Below the pieces are notes generated by a model. It saw only the letters and a program-made list of their open reading frames with translations, did no database searches and had not been told where the DNA came from. Below, piece by piece: positions 1 to 8,674 of a stretch of DNA of 64,000 nucleotides (position 1 is its first letter; each line of letters opens with the position of its first letter). The stretch comes from Streptomyces sp. WMMB 322 (lineage in GTDB: Bacteria > Actinomycetota > Actinomycetes > Streptomycetales > Streptomycetaceae). The DNA is taken from positions 1,213 through 65,212 of the forward strand of contig NZ_FMHI01000021.1 in NCBI RefSeq assembly GCF_900090145.1, written 5' to 3'. The position numbers and the translations under genes are program-made.

Positions 1-1083
1 CGTGCCAGTCCCCACCGAACCCGAGAAGCCGGCACTGCCGCCATACGTCGCCGTCACCGTGAACGGCGAACCCGACGTCGTCGTATACGTATGCGAGATG
101 TTGGCGACACCGCCGGACAGCGGCACCGCCGCCGAGACGTTCCCGTCACCGAAGTCGAACACCACCGACCCCGTCGGCGTACCCGAACCCGGAGACACCG
201 CCGACACCGTCGCAGTGAACGACACCGACTGACCCACCACCGACGGATCCGGAGAATCCACCAACGCCGTCGACGTCGCAGCAGCATTCACTGCATGCGT
301 GCCACTGCCGACCGATGCGCTGAAGTTGGAGTCACCGCTGTATACCGCTGTGACCGTGAACGGCGAACCGGACGTCGTGGAGTAGGCGTGCGTCGTCGAA
401 GCCACACCGCCGGACAACGGCACCACCACCGATGGGCTGCCGTCACCGAAGTTGAACGTGACGGTCCCCGTAGGAGTGCCCACGTTGGGAGGGACGGGCG
501 CGACCGTCGCGGTGAACGTCACCGACTCGCCCACCACCGACGGATCCGGCACATCCGTCAGCGTCGTCGTCGATGTCGGTGCGCCGACGTAGTCGTAGGC
601 GTAGCCGCCGCCCGGGCCGGCTGCGGTCACCACAGTGACCAGCGCCGTGCCGGGGACTCCGGGGGGCACCACGACGTTGTTGATCACCGTGGGACCGACC
701 ACGTTGTAGCTGGTTGCGTTGACGTTGCCGAACTTCACGGCCGTCACACCGGTGAAACCGCTGCCGACGATGGTGACCACGTTGCCGCCGCTGCTCGGTC
801 CGGACGCCGGGCTGATTGCTGAGATCCTCGCGCCGGGTGTCCCGCTGTAGGTGAAGGCCTTGCCGTTGCTGGTGCCGCTGGGGTTGTCCACGGTGATCAG
901 CAACGTGCCGCTTCCTGCGGGAACGGTGGCGTTGATGCGTACATCGCTGACCACCGTGAAGGCGGCGTTGGTGCTGCCGAACTTGACGGCGGTCGCACCC
1001 GTGAAACCGGAACCCGTGATGGCTACGGTGTTGCCGGCAGAGGCCCTTGTTGGTGAAACGACACTGATCGTTGGTGCGGGCAT
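1..1083 (-). CDS. IPT/TIG and bacterial Ig-like repeat protein (C-terminus beyond window)
   Basis: This gene is read leftward and is cut by the window edge, so only its first 361 codons are present. The ATG at 1083 is preceded by a clear AGGAGG-type ribosome binding site. The protein starts MPAPTISVVSPTRASAGNTV and contains two IPT/TIG immunoglobulin-like repeats (about residues 3-170), recognisable by repeated GSGFTGVTAVKFG-type cores. At least two further Ig-like repeats follow, with VVGxSVxFTATV and FTVTAxYxG strands. No signal peptide or membrane segment is visible in the part present. Such repeats usually act as surface or structural adhesion modules, and no enzymatic domain is visible here. 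Family assignment is good, function is unknown. Confidence 0.8.
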   Translation of the reverse strand, partial: MPAPTISVVSPTRASAGNTVAITGSGFTGATAVKFGSTNAAFTVVSDVRINATVPAGSGTLLITVDNPSGTSNGKAFTYSGTPGARISAISPASGPSSGGNVVTIVGSGFTGVTAVKFGNVNATSYNVVGPTVINNVVVPPGVPGTALVTVVTAAGPGGGYAYDYVGAPTSTTTLTDVPDPSVVGESVTFTATVAPVPPNVGTPTGTVTFNFGDGSPSVVVPLSGGVASTTHAYSTTSGSPFTVTAVYSGDSNFSASVGSGTHAVNAAATSTALVDSPDPSVVGQSVSFTATVSAVSPGSGTPTGSVVFDFGDGNVSAAVPLSGGVANISHTYTTTSGSPFTVTATYGGSAGFSGSVGTGT

Positions 1084-2123
1084 GATGCAGCTCCTCCTGA
1101 AGGAGATTCCAGGGCGGAGGCCTCACTCGCAGGGACGGCGCCCTCGTCAACTCCCCGTCCCCGCCCGGGGGTACGGCAGAGTGGGCCGCCGTCCGGTCGA
1201 CTGACGGAGGTGAAGCCCGTTGCCTCTCAAGGGCAATGGAACCGAACAGGATGGATGCCCCGAAAGGAGTGAAATCTGGCAGAAGATGCATACGGAGTGA
1301 ATAGGACAATCCCATGAAGGCATCAACTGCGCCCGTTCGCGCCGGAGTACGCCCCTCCAGGGAGCCATGCCGGGCACCCACGGACCACGTCCCGGACGGC
1401 ATCCGCCCTGAGAGTGACCCCTCCTCCCTCAGGGACTGCCCGGCGACAGCCCCTGCGGCGGGCATCGCCACCCCGTAGCCGCCCGGCAGGGTTCCCGCCC
1501 CCGCCCTCACCCCTCCTCGGCGGGCCCCCACGAGCACTCACGGCAGGCATTCCCTGAAAAAATCCGCGCCTGGCGGTTCACGGGGCCCGGCGTGGCCGTG
1601 TTCACTGACGTATGCCCATCTTCAGAGCCATGTCCCGCATGTCTTCATCGTGTTCTTCGTATGCGAGTCGCCGGTTTCCCATTGCCACTTTTCGTGCTGA
1701 ACGTGGTAAGCGGTCGCTCGCCGGTGGCGACTGACGAGTAGATTTTTCCGTCGCGTTGCGCCACAACCGTTTTCCAGGGCTACTGACTGCACTACGTTGT
1801 CAGGCGCGTACACCCCGCGAACCGGTCGGGTCAGACCAGCCCGTCTGACGGTTCTCCCGTTTACGGGTCAGATCTGCGCCGTGAGCGATGCCCCGTGCCG
1901 CGGCAGCCAGCGCTCACTGGGGGAAGCCCGCCCGAAAGGCTCCAACTTCGCGTGGCGACGGACAGTTGAACAGCGAGCTCAAGCACCGCCCGGACCAGGC
2001 GCCCGATGCTTCACCGCTCCTGTACCGCCGGCGGCTGCTCTCCGCGACAGCACTTCCGGCTCCACTGCGAATTGGTGGATCGGCGACTTCAGCACCCGCG
2101 CAAGCTGCCCCGAAAGAGAAATC
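1084..2123. other. Long intergenic region between divergent genes
   Basis: About 1 kb separates the leftward IPT/TIG gene from the rightward solute-binding protein. Reading frames here lack good ribosome binding sites and have poor codon use. The part at roughly 1560-1800 is less GC-rich than the surroundings and probably holds promoters, but I cannot assign specific -35/-10 boxes. Confidence 0.4.
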
Positions 2124-3485
2124 ATGAAAAGACCTCGCATTGCGGTAACACGCCTTGCGGCCGCCGCAGCCGCTCTCACCATTACGGCGACTGCGTGCAG
2201 CGGCCTGAACAGCGCTTCCGGTGAACAGGAGTTCAGCGGCCAGACCCTCACGGTCGCCGGCTCCTGGACCGGCGGCGAGGGAAAGAACTTCAGAAAGGTG
2301 CTCGACGGCTTCTCCAAGAAGACGGGCGCCAAGGTGAAGTTCGCTTCCAGCCGTGCACAAGGACGCGACGACTTCGCCCTTTTCATCCGTGATCTGCTCA
2401 AGAGCGGAAAGGCCCCGGATGTGGCAATGGTGCCGCAGGTGGGTGTGCTGCAGCAGTTCGCGCAGAAGGGCTGGCTGGAGCCGCTTCCACCGAGGGTCGA
2501 GCTCGAGGCCGCCCGGAACTTCGCCCTCGTGTGGCAGAACTACGGCAGCGTCCGGCGGATCTTCTACGGCCTCTACTTCAAGGCGTCGCACAAGTCGACG
2601 GTCTGGTACAACCCCAAGGCGTTCGAGAAGGCCGACGTGACTCCGCCGGAGGACTACTCGGAGATGATCGAGAACGGCGAGAAGCTGGCCAGAGCCGGCA
2701 CCCCCGCCTTCTCCGTGGCCGGGAAGGACGCCTGGCCGCTCACCGACTGGTTCGAGAACATCTACCTGGCGCAGGCCGGGCCCTCCAACTACGCCAAGCT
2801 GGCCACGAACGAGATCGGCTGGACGGACCCCACCGTCATCAAGGCACTGAAGACCTTCGGCAAGCTGTTCGAGGGCGACCGGCTGGTGGCCGGCGGCGGT
2901 ACGGAGGCTCTGCGCACCGACCTCAACGAGTCCGTCGGCGCCGTCTACGGCAAGGACCCCAAGGCGGCGATGGTCTACGAGGGCGACTTCGTGGCGGGGA
3001 TCATATCCGGGGAGTTCAACAGGAACGTCGACGAGGACGCCGACTTCTTCGAGTTCCCACCGGTGGCCAAGGACAAGCAGGCTCCGGTGATCAGCGGCGG
3101 CGACGCCGCGGTCGCCATGAAGTCGGGCAAGAACAAGGACCTGGCCATGTCCTTCATCGAGTACCTGGCCAGCCCGAAGGCGGCCGAGATCTGGGCGAAG
3201 GAGGGCGGATTCCTCTCGCCCAACATCAACTTGAACCTCAACGCCTACCCGGACGAGACGACCCGCAAGGTCGCCAAGTCCCTCGTGGACGCGGGTGAGG
3301 CCGTGCAGTTCGACATGTCCGACCAGGCGCCGGGCGCCTTCGGCGGCACACCCGGACAGGGTGAATGGCAGCTGCTCCAGGAGTTCGTCCGCGATCCCTC
3401 GAACCCGGAGAAGACGGCCGAGAAGCTCGACCAGGCAGCAGCGAAGGCGTACTTGGACGCGTCGGCCACGGGCACCACGGGCTGA
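2124..3485 (+). CDS. ABC transporter solute-binding lipoprotein (family 1, sugar type)
   Basis: The 453-residue product looks like an extracellular family 1 solute-binding protein. The start was set at the ATG at 2124 because a signal peptide begins there (MKRPRIAVTR, then an Ala-rich core) ending in a lipobox-like TATAC with Cys25 as the predicted lipidated residue. The longer upstream frame has no such logic. The mature part shows the usual pattern: LTVAGSWTGGE near the N-terminus, a PDVAMVPQ segment, and a C-terminal stretch (MSFIEYLASPKAAEIWAKEGGFLSPN) typical of carbohydrate-binding members. It should deliver an unknown ligand to an ABC importer at the outer face of the membrane. No permease or ATPase gene lies next to it in the window, so it is an orphan here. 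Ligand unknown. Confidence 0.88.
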   Translation: MKRPRIAVTRLAAAAAALTITATACSGLNSASGEQEFSGQTLTVAGSWTGGEGKNFRKVLDGFSKKTGAKVKFASSRAQGRDDFALFIRDLLKSGKAPDVAMVPQVGVLQQFAQKGWLEPLPPRVELEAARNFALVWQNYGSVRRIFYGLYFKASHKSTVWYNPKAFEKADVTPPEDYSEMIENGEKLARAGTPAFSVAGKDAWPLTDWFENIYLAQAGPSNYAKLATNEIGWTDPTVIKALKTFGKLFEGDRLVAGGGTEALRTDLNESVGAVYGKDPKAAMVYEGDFVAGIISGEFNRNVDEDADFFEFPPVAKDKQAPVISGGDAAVAMKSGKNKDLAMSFIEYLASPKAAEIWAKEGGFLSPNINLNLNAYPDETTRKVAKSLVDAGEAVQFDMSDQAPGAFGGTPGQGEWQLLQEFVRDPSNPEKTAEKLDQAAAKAYLDASATGTTG

Positions 3486-4095
3486 GCCCTCGCACCACCA
3501 ACGCCGTGACGCCCGGTCCGGCCGCCCCGACCGGGAACGGACCTTGCGCGCCCCGCCTCAGGAGACGACGAGGATCGCCCCTGGGCGAAGCCGAGGTCCG
3601 TTCCCGGCTGCGCCGGGCCGCTCCCCCCCCTCACGTCGCCCGACCGCCCGTTGCGAGGCCGGCCTTCCCCCCGCGTCCTTGCAGACCTCGTTCCCGAAGC
3701 CGGCCTTGCGAAGCCGTGCCGTTCTGCCCGGCCACGCCTCCCCTCCCCCGGTGCCTGCCCGTCCTTCCTGCCCGGGGACCTCCCGGTCCGGCCTCGTCGG
3801 CCGTATCCGATGTGACGACCGTGTGACGTGTCACAGACAGGCGGGCGAGGATGTGGGAACTTCAACTCCCTTACTCATCAGTAGAGTTGCTGCGATTCCG
3901 AGTGCGAAGTCCCGTCCGTGAAGCGGGCCGCACCGGCTCCGTCGTCCTGTCCGCGGGCGCGCGCCGGGTGGCTTTCAGGATTCGCCAGGAGGTGGCTCCC
4001 CGGCTTCGCTGGGAGGCCCCCCGGCGGACCCGGCCGGGCGTACGGCTCGGGGCGTACGGCTCGGGGCGGCCGGCCCGCGGGCGGGAGAGGATCGG
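3486..4095. other. Intergenic region upstream of the oxygenase-methyltransferase-acyltransferase operon
   Basis: About 610 bp without a convincing gene. It holds the hairpin at 3512-3535 and a perfect 14-bp tandem duplication (CGTACGGCTCGGGG at 4039-4052 and 4053-4066) that ends 29 bp before the next start codon. The promoter of the following operon is presumably here, but I cannot point to its boxes. Confidence 0.45.
3512..3535. terminator. Hairpin after solute-binding protein gene
   Basis: A 7-bp inverted repeat (CCCGGTC / GACCGGG, 10-nt loop) lies about 27 bp after the stop codon. It has no U-tract, as is common in Streptomyces. The case is moderate. Confidence 0.45.
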
Positions 4096-4965
4096 ATGAG
4101 CACTTCGCAAGCCACCACACTGGAGGAGCTGGTCGACACGGACCGGTATCCCCTCACGGACCTCGACAGCGCCGGAGCACGCGACGTGCTCTCCCGGGCC
4201 AAGGAGGATCTCCTGGCCGACGGCTGCACCGTGCTGCCGGACTTCATCCGCCCCTCCCTCCAGGAGACGCTGCGGAAGGAGTGCGTGCAGATGGCGCCCC
4301 GGGCGTACTTCGACGTCGCCACGGTCAACGTCTACAACATGGCCGCCGGCCCGGACCTCCCCGAGGACCATCCGGGACGCATGGCCTTCGAGCGTGGCAA
4401 CGCCTTCGTCCCCCGCGACCGGATTCCCTCCGGGGCCCTCATCAGCCGCCTCTACTCCGACGAGACCTTCAAGCGCTTCATCGCGGGATGCTTCGAACTC
4501 GGCGAACTGCACGAGCTGGCCGACCCGTTGTCCGGGCTGGTGCTCAACGTCGTCGAGCCGGGGATGGAGCACCCCTGGCACTTCGACACCAACGAGTTCA
4601 CCGTCAGCATGCTCACCCAGGAGGCGCAGGTGGGCGGCGTCTTCGAGTACTGCCCCAACATCAGGTCCGCGCAGGACGAGAACTTCGGCCGGGTGCGGGA
4701 CGTACTGCAGGGCAGGGGCGAGGAGTTGACGCGGCGCCTGCTGCTGCGCCCCGGTGACCTCCAGCTGTTCAAGGGACGTTTCTCCCTGCACCGAGTCAGT
4801 CCCGTGCGGGGCGGCGCGGCCCGCCACTCGGCGATCTTCGCCTACAGCGAGCGCCCCGGCGTCGTGGGCAGCGTCTCGCGCACCAGGCAGCTCTTCGGGC
4901 GTGTGCTGCCGGAACATCTGGAGGCCGAGGGCCGCGCCGTGCGCGGCGACCGGCTGCTCGACTAG
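4096..4965 (+). CDS. HalD/BesD-like Fe(II)/2-oxoglutarate-dependent oxygenase
   Basis: The 289-residue protein matches the non-haem iron family that contains the amino acid halogenases BesD/HalB and related hydroxylases. The iron site is visible as HPWHFDTNEF (His162, Asp164), with the distal His232 in SLHRVSPV and the 2-oxoglutarate-binding Arg243 in RHSAIFAYSE. Halogenases of this family replace the metal-binding Asp by Gly or Ala to make room for chloride. Here Asp164 is present, so a hydroxylase or desaturase is more likely than a halogenase. Substrates in the family are free amino acids, often lysine-like, but the substrate here is unknown. It is the first gene of a same-strand set with a methyltransferase and a carnitine-type acyltransferase. 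The ATG at 4096 is preceded by GGGAGAGG. Confidence 0.82.
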   Translation: MSTSQATTLEELVDTDRYPLTDLDSAGARDVLSRAKEDLLADGCTVLPDFIRPSLQETLRKECVQMAPRAYFDVATVNVYNMAAGPDLPEDHPGRMAFERGNAFVPRDRIPSGALISRLYSDETFKRFIAGCFELGELHELADPLSGLVLNVVEPGMEHPWHFDTNEFTVSMLTQEAQVGGVFEYCPNIRSAQDENFGRVRDVLQGRGEELTRRLLLRPGDLQLFKGRFSLHRVSPVRGGAARHSAIFAYSERPGVVGSVSRTRQLFGRVLPEHLEAEGRAVRGDRLLD

Positions 4966-5073
4966 GCCGGGCGGACGCGAGGCCGACCGCCCCGCCGACG
5001 GCCTGCCCCGCCCGCCTGCCGCCCGTACACCGTTGCGACCCTCGCCCCCCTGCCACCCCCACAGGAGCCGTCC

Positions 5074-6030
5074 GTGCGCTTCGACGCCACCGGGAAAGTC
5101 ACGCTCGACCACATCTACAACGGGCCCGATCCCCGCGCCTACTTCAGGGAGCTGCGCGAACTCGACTACTGCGTCCCCCAGCAGGCCAAGCCCTACTTCG
5201 CGAAACTCATCGAGGAGTACCGCGACGTGCGGCAGGTCGCCGTGCCGAAGGTGCTCGACATCGGCTGCTCGTACGGCATCAACGCCGCACTGCTCAAGTA
5301 CGACGTGACGATGGACGCGCTCTACGCCCGGTACTGCGACGAGCACCTCGCCGCCGGGTCCGGCGCCGGTGCCCGTGCCGAGGAGACCTCCGAGGCGCTG
5401 CTGGCACGCGACCGCAAGCTGGCACGTGCGCACACACCGGCGCGTCCGGTCCGCTTCGTGGGCCTGGACACCTCCGGCAGTGCACTCGGGTACGCGCTCG
5501 AAGCGGGTTTCCTCGACGACGCCGTCCATGCCGACCTGGAACAGGACGATCCGTCGCCGCGGGCTCGCGCGCAGTTCGCCGGCACGGATCTGGTCATCTC
5601 CACCGGCTGCATCGGCTATGTCACCGAGCGCACTCTTGCGCGTATCGTCCGCTCCACGGGCGAACGGCGGCCCTGGATGGCGCACTTCGTGCTGCGCATG
5701 TTCCCGTTCGATCCCGTCGAGCGGGCGCTGGAGGAGCTGGGATACAGCACTGTCCGCGTCGACGACGTCTTCCGGCAGCGCCGGTTCGCCTCGCCGCAGG
5801 AGCAGACGCAGGTGCTGGAGACGATGAAGGAAGCCGGAGTCGACGCGGACGGCCTGGAGGCCGACGGCTGGCTGTACGCGCGGCTGTATCTTTCCCGTCC
5901 GTCCGGAACCGCGGGATGGCCCTGGTCCCCGGAGCGTCTCGCGCGGGAGACCGCTGCCGGGCCGCCCCGGGAACCAGCCGCACCCGCCGCACCGGCCGGA
6001 CCCACAACACCCACCGACGAACCGGAGTGA
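5074..6030 (+). CDS. Class I SAM-dependent methyltransferase
   Basis: The 318-residue protein carries a SAM-binding motif I, VLDIGCSYG (about residues 62-70), and a later acidic strand end (FVGLDTSG). The GTG at 5074 is chosen because AGGAG stands 6 nt upstream. The N-terminal part (DHIYNGPDPRAYFRELRELDYCVPQQAKPYF) looks lineage-specific. The C-terminal 35 residues are a disordered Pro/Ala-rich tail. It sits 108 bp after the oxygenase gene and 8 bp before the acyltransferase gene, so all three are probably co-transcribed. Whether it methylates N, O or C of a small molecule cannot be told. N-methylation of an amino acid that is then acylated would fit the neighbours, but this is inference. Confidence 0.82.
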   Translation: MRFDATGKVTLDHIYNGPDPRAYFRELRELDYCVPQQAKPYFAKLIEEYRDVRQVAVPKVLDIGCSYGINAALLKYDVTMDALYARYCDEHLAAGSGAGARAEETSEALLARDRKLARAHTPARPVRFVGLDTSGSALGYALEAGFLDDAVHADLEQDDPSPRARAQFAGTDLVISTGCIGYVTERTLARIVRSTGERRPWMAHFVLRMFPFDPVERALEELGYSTVRVDDVFRQRRFASPQEQTQVLETMKEAGVDADGLEADGWLYARLYLSRPSGTAGWPWSPERLARETAAGPPREPAAPAAPAGPTTPTDEPE

Positions 6031-6038
6031 GAGCGCAA

Positions 6039-7871
6039 GTGAACACCAGTCAGGGAAGCGCGAGTCACAAAAGCGCGACGACCAACCCCACCTTCGCGCA
6101 GGAGGACTCCCTGCCGCGCGTGCCGCTGCCCACGCTGGAGGCCAGCTGCGAGAGGTTCCTCGCCTGGTGCGCGCCGCTGCTCTCGCCGGGTGAACTCGCC
6201 GCGTCCGAGGCGGAGGTGAGGGCCTTTCTCGACCCGGAGGGGCCGGGGCGGGTGCTCCAGGCCGCTCTGGAGGAGTACAACTCCGCGGAGGGCGTGCACA
6301 GTTGGCTGGACACCTTCTGGCCCTACCGCTACCTGGGGCGGCGGGACCGCATCGCCCTGAACGCCAACTTCTTCTTCCTCTTCAGGGATTCGGACGAGAC
6401 GCAGGTGGAGCGGGCGGCCGGACTCGTCGCCGGTGCGCTCGACTTCAAGCGGCAGATCGACGAGGAGCTGATCCCGCCCGTGGTGCAGCGGGGGAAGCCG
6501 CAGTCGATGGAGCAGCTGAAGTACCTCTTCTCCAGCACCCGTATCCCGGGCGTGGAGCAGGACACCTCGCGCACGCCCTATTCACCGGAGCGGCCCGGCC
6601 CCTCGCGGGAGCGGCACATCCTGGTGTTCTTCCGCGGCAACATCTTCCGGATGGACGTCATCGGTGAGGACGGCGCCCCGCACAGCCTGGAGGATCTGCA
6701 AGCGGGGCTGCGCGAGGTGATGAAGGCGGGTGCCGAGCGGGCGGCCGGGGGAACCCCGGTGGGTCACCTCACCACCATGGCCCGTGCGGAGTGGGCGAGG
6801 GCCCGGGCGTCTCTGCTGGACTGCGATCCGGGCAACGCGCAGTCCCTGCGTACCGTCGAGGACGCCTTGTTCTGCGTGTGCCTGGAGGACTTCGCGCCCT
6901 CCGGGGTCCAGGAGGCGTGCGACGAGCTGCTGTACGGGGACCGCGGCAACCGCTGGTTCGACAAGGCCGTGTCGTTCGTCGTCTTCGAGGACGGCCGTGC
7001 CGGGCTGAACGTGGAGCACTGCCAGCTGGACGGCACCACGATCCTGAGTTTCGTCGACGCGCTGCTGCCCGTTCCGGCGGTGGTGCACTCCGAGCAGTCC
7101 GGTGCGCGCACCCGGGGAGCGCCGGACGTGCGGCCCGTGGAGTTCCGTACCGACGACGCGTTGCGGGAGCAAGTGCGTGCCGCAGCGGCGGAGTTCGCGG
7201 AGTACGGGCAGAGCACCGCGACGCGCACCGTCTCCTTCGGTGACTTCGGAAGCAACCACGCCAAGTCGCTCGGGGTCTCCCCCGACGCCTTCGTGCAGGT
7301 CGCTTACCAGCTCGCCCACAAGCGCGCCAAGGGCCGCCTCGGCGCCACGTACGAGTCGATCGCCACGCGGCAGTACAAGCACGGCCGCACGGAGGCGATG
7401 CGCGTGGTGACTCCGGAGATGTACGCGTTCGTCGACACGATGGAGGACCCGGAGGCGGACAGGGAGACCCGGCGCCTCGCCTTCCGGGCCGCCGCGAGCG
7501 CGCACGTGGCGCGGGCGAAGGAGTGCCAGGCCGTCGAGGCTCCCGAACAGCACCTGTGGGAACTGGAGTTGATCCAGCGCCGCCGCGGTGCGGAGCTCGG
7601 TGTGCACGAGCAGCCCTCGCTGTACCGCAGCGCGGGCTGGCTGAGGATGCGGGAGGACTATCTGAGCACCAGCTCCGCGCCGTCCACCAACATCCAGTTC
7701 TTCGGGTTCGGTTCGACGAGCAGCCGCTGCATCGGCGTCGCCTATGTGCTGCTTCCGGAGCGCTTCAATCTCTACCTGAGCACGCCGCTCGCGGTGGCGG
7801 ACCAGATGCACACCTTCGCGGACAGGCTGCGCGAGGCCGTCGGTGAACTGCGGGAGCTGCTGGCCGACTAA
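6039..7871 (+). CDS. Choline/carnitine O-acyltransferase family protein
   Basis: The 610-residue protein is a full-length member of the carnitine acyltransferase family, which is uncommon in bacteria. Visible hallmarks are the catalytic His327 in NVEHCQLDGT, the YESIATRQYKHGRTEAMR segment matching the carnitine/CoA site of eukaryotic enzymes, and LSTSSAPS, the counterpart of their STS motif. The N-terminal PTLEASCERFL matches the family start. The GTG at 6039 lies 8 bp after the methyltransferase stop, with a weak GAGAG upstream; a longer frame into the methyltransferase is not used. It should move an acyl group between CoA and a hydroxyl on a small quaternary-amine-like alcohol. The partner genes suggest that the acceptor is a hydroxylated, methylated amino acid made by the same operon. 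Substrate unproven. Confidence 0.85.
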   Translation: MNTSQGSASHKSATTNPTFAQEDSLPRVPLPTLEASCERFLAWCAPLLSPGELAASEAEVRAFLDPEGPGRVLQAALEEYNSAEGVHSWLDTFWPYRYLGRRDRIALNANFFFLFRDSDETQVERAAGLVAGALDFKRQIDEELIPPVVQRGKPQSMEQLKYLFSSTRIPGVEQDTSRTPYSPERPGPSRERHILVFFRGNIFRMDVIGEDGAPHSLEDLQAGLREVMKAGAERAAGGTPVGHLTTMARAEWARARASLLDCDPGNAQSLRTVEDALFCVCLEDFAPSGVQEACDELLYGDRGNRWFDKAVSFVVFEDGRAGLNVEHCQLDGTTILSFVDALLPVPAVVHSEQSGARTRGAPDVRPVEFRTDDALREQVRAAAAEFAEYGQSTATRTVSFGDFGSNHAKSLGVSPDAFVQVAYQLAHKRAKGRLGATYESIATRQYKHGRTEAMRVVTPEMYAFVDTMEDPEADRETRRLAFRAAASAHVARAKECQAVEAPEQHLWELELIQRRRGAELGVHEQPSLYRSAGWLRMREDYLSTSSAPSTNIQFFGFGSTSSRCIGVAYVLLPERFNLYLSTPLAVADQMHTFADRLREAVGELRELLAD

Positions 7872-7895
7872 GGACTGTCCGGCGGGAAGCGAGGA

Positions 7896-7927
7896 GCGGG
7901 CGGGCCGTCGCGGGACGGCCCGCCCGC
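7896..7927. terminator. Strong hairpin between convergent genes
   Basis: A perfect 14-bp stem (GCGGGCGGGCCGTC / GACGGCCCGCCCGC) with a 4-nt loop lies between the ends of the acyltransferase and TetR genes. It can serve as a bidirectional terminator. Confidence 0.8.
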
Positions 7928-7941
7928 CTGCTGTCGGGTCG

Positions 7942-8586
7942 TCACTCCCGCGCGGCGCGTGCCGACGTCAGCGAGGCGTGCAGCGGTTCGAGTCCCGCCA
8001 GCAGGCTGTGCAGGGCGAGTTCGAAGCTGTCGGTGTCGATCTCCTCGGCGTGGGCCGGGATCAGGTGTGCCTGCACGAGGTTGGGATAGCGCTCGAAGTA
8101 GACCCGTGTGTCATCGGCGAAGCCGCTCGCGAAGGGAGTGGTGGCGGCCCCGATCACGAGGTACTTCACGGACGCGGCGATCATCGTCGCTTGCCGCGGG
8201 GGCCAGCCGGCTTTGACGAGCCCGCCGTGCACGGCGTCGGCCATGGCCAGGAAGTCCTCGCGCCTGCCGGTGCCGGCGGCCACGACCGGGGCGGCGTTGG
8301 GGTGTCCGCGCAGCGCCGCGTGGTACGACCTGCCCCACGTCTCCAGGCCCTCCCGCCAGCCGCGTTCGAAGCCGGAGGTGTCGACCTGGCGGGTGAGCAG
8401 GTTGGCCACTGCGTCCAGCACGGCGTCCTTGTTGGGGTAGTGGCTGTAGAGCGATGCGGCCTTCACATCGAGCTTCAGGGCGAGGTTGCGCATGGAGAGT
8501 GCGCCGATGCCCTCGGCGTCGATCAGTTCCAGCGCGGTGTCACGGATCCGCTCCCGGCTGAGCAGCGGCGTTTTCGGGCGTGGCAT
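7942..8586 (-). CDS. TetR family transcriptional regulator
   Basis: The 214-residue protein has an N-terminal TetR helix-turn-helix (about residues 9-55: RERIRDTALELIDAEGIGAL, then a recognition helix ending AASLYSHYPNKDAVLDAV). Its C-terminal ligand domain is of the tetracycline repressor-like C type, with a TGRRE/FASGF pattern. It is divergent from the acyl-CoA dehydrogenase gene. The 88-bp gap between them contains two copies of a palindrome resembling a TetR operator, so it probably represses that gene and itself in response to an acyl-CoA or related ligand. Confidence 0.88.
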   Translation of the reverse strand: MPRPKTPLLSRERIRDTALELIDAEGIGALSMRNLALKLDVKAASLYSHYPNKDAVLDAVANLLTRQVDTSGFERGWREGLETWGRSYHAALRGHPNAAPVVAAGTGRREDFLAMADAVHGGLVKAGWPPRQATMIAASVKYLVIGAATTPFASGFADDTRVYFERYPNLVQAHLIPAHAEEIDTDSFELALHSLLAGLEPLHASLTSARAARE

Positions 8587-8604
8587 CGGGACTCCTTGTG
8601 AAAA

Positions 8605-8617
8605 CTAACGCCGTAAG
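8605..8617. promoter_or_regulatory. Operator-like palindrome, copy 1
   Basis: CTAACGCCGTAAG is one arm-mismatch away from the perfect palindrome of copy 2. It lies 18 bp upstream of the tetR start and is the probable autoregulatory site. Confidence 0.6.
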
Positions 8618-8641
8618 GTTAACGTACCCGGAGACAGAAAC

Positions 8642-8654
8642 CTAACGCTGTTAG
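8642..8654. promoter_or_regulatory. Operator-like palindrome, copy 2
   Basis: CTAACGCTGTTAG is a perfect 5-bp-arm palindrome ending 20 bp before the GTG of the acyl-CoA dehydrogenase gene. Its centre is 37 bp from that of copy 1. The two sites probably overlap the divergent promoters. Confidence 0.65.
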
Positions 8655-8674
8655 AAACAGATGAGGAGATCGCC

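Noticed and set aside
3851..4099. 82-codon frame upstream of the BesD-like oxygenase gene
   Set aside because: No recognisable domain, Arg-rich, and its end overlaps the oxygenase start. Treated as leader DNA.
4096..4965. Assignment of the oxygenase as a halogenase
   Set aside because: The iron-binding Asp164 is present, whereas halogenases need Gly or Ala at this position.
5916..6038. Longer N-terminus of the acyltransferase frame reading into the methyltransferase gene
   Set aside because: It is Arg/Pro-rich, overlaps the methyltransferase coding region out of frame and lacks a ribosome binding site. The GTG at 6039 fits.
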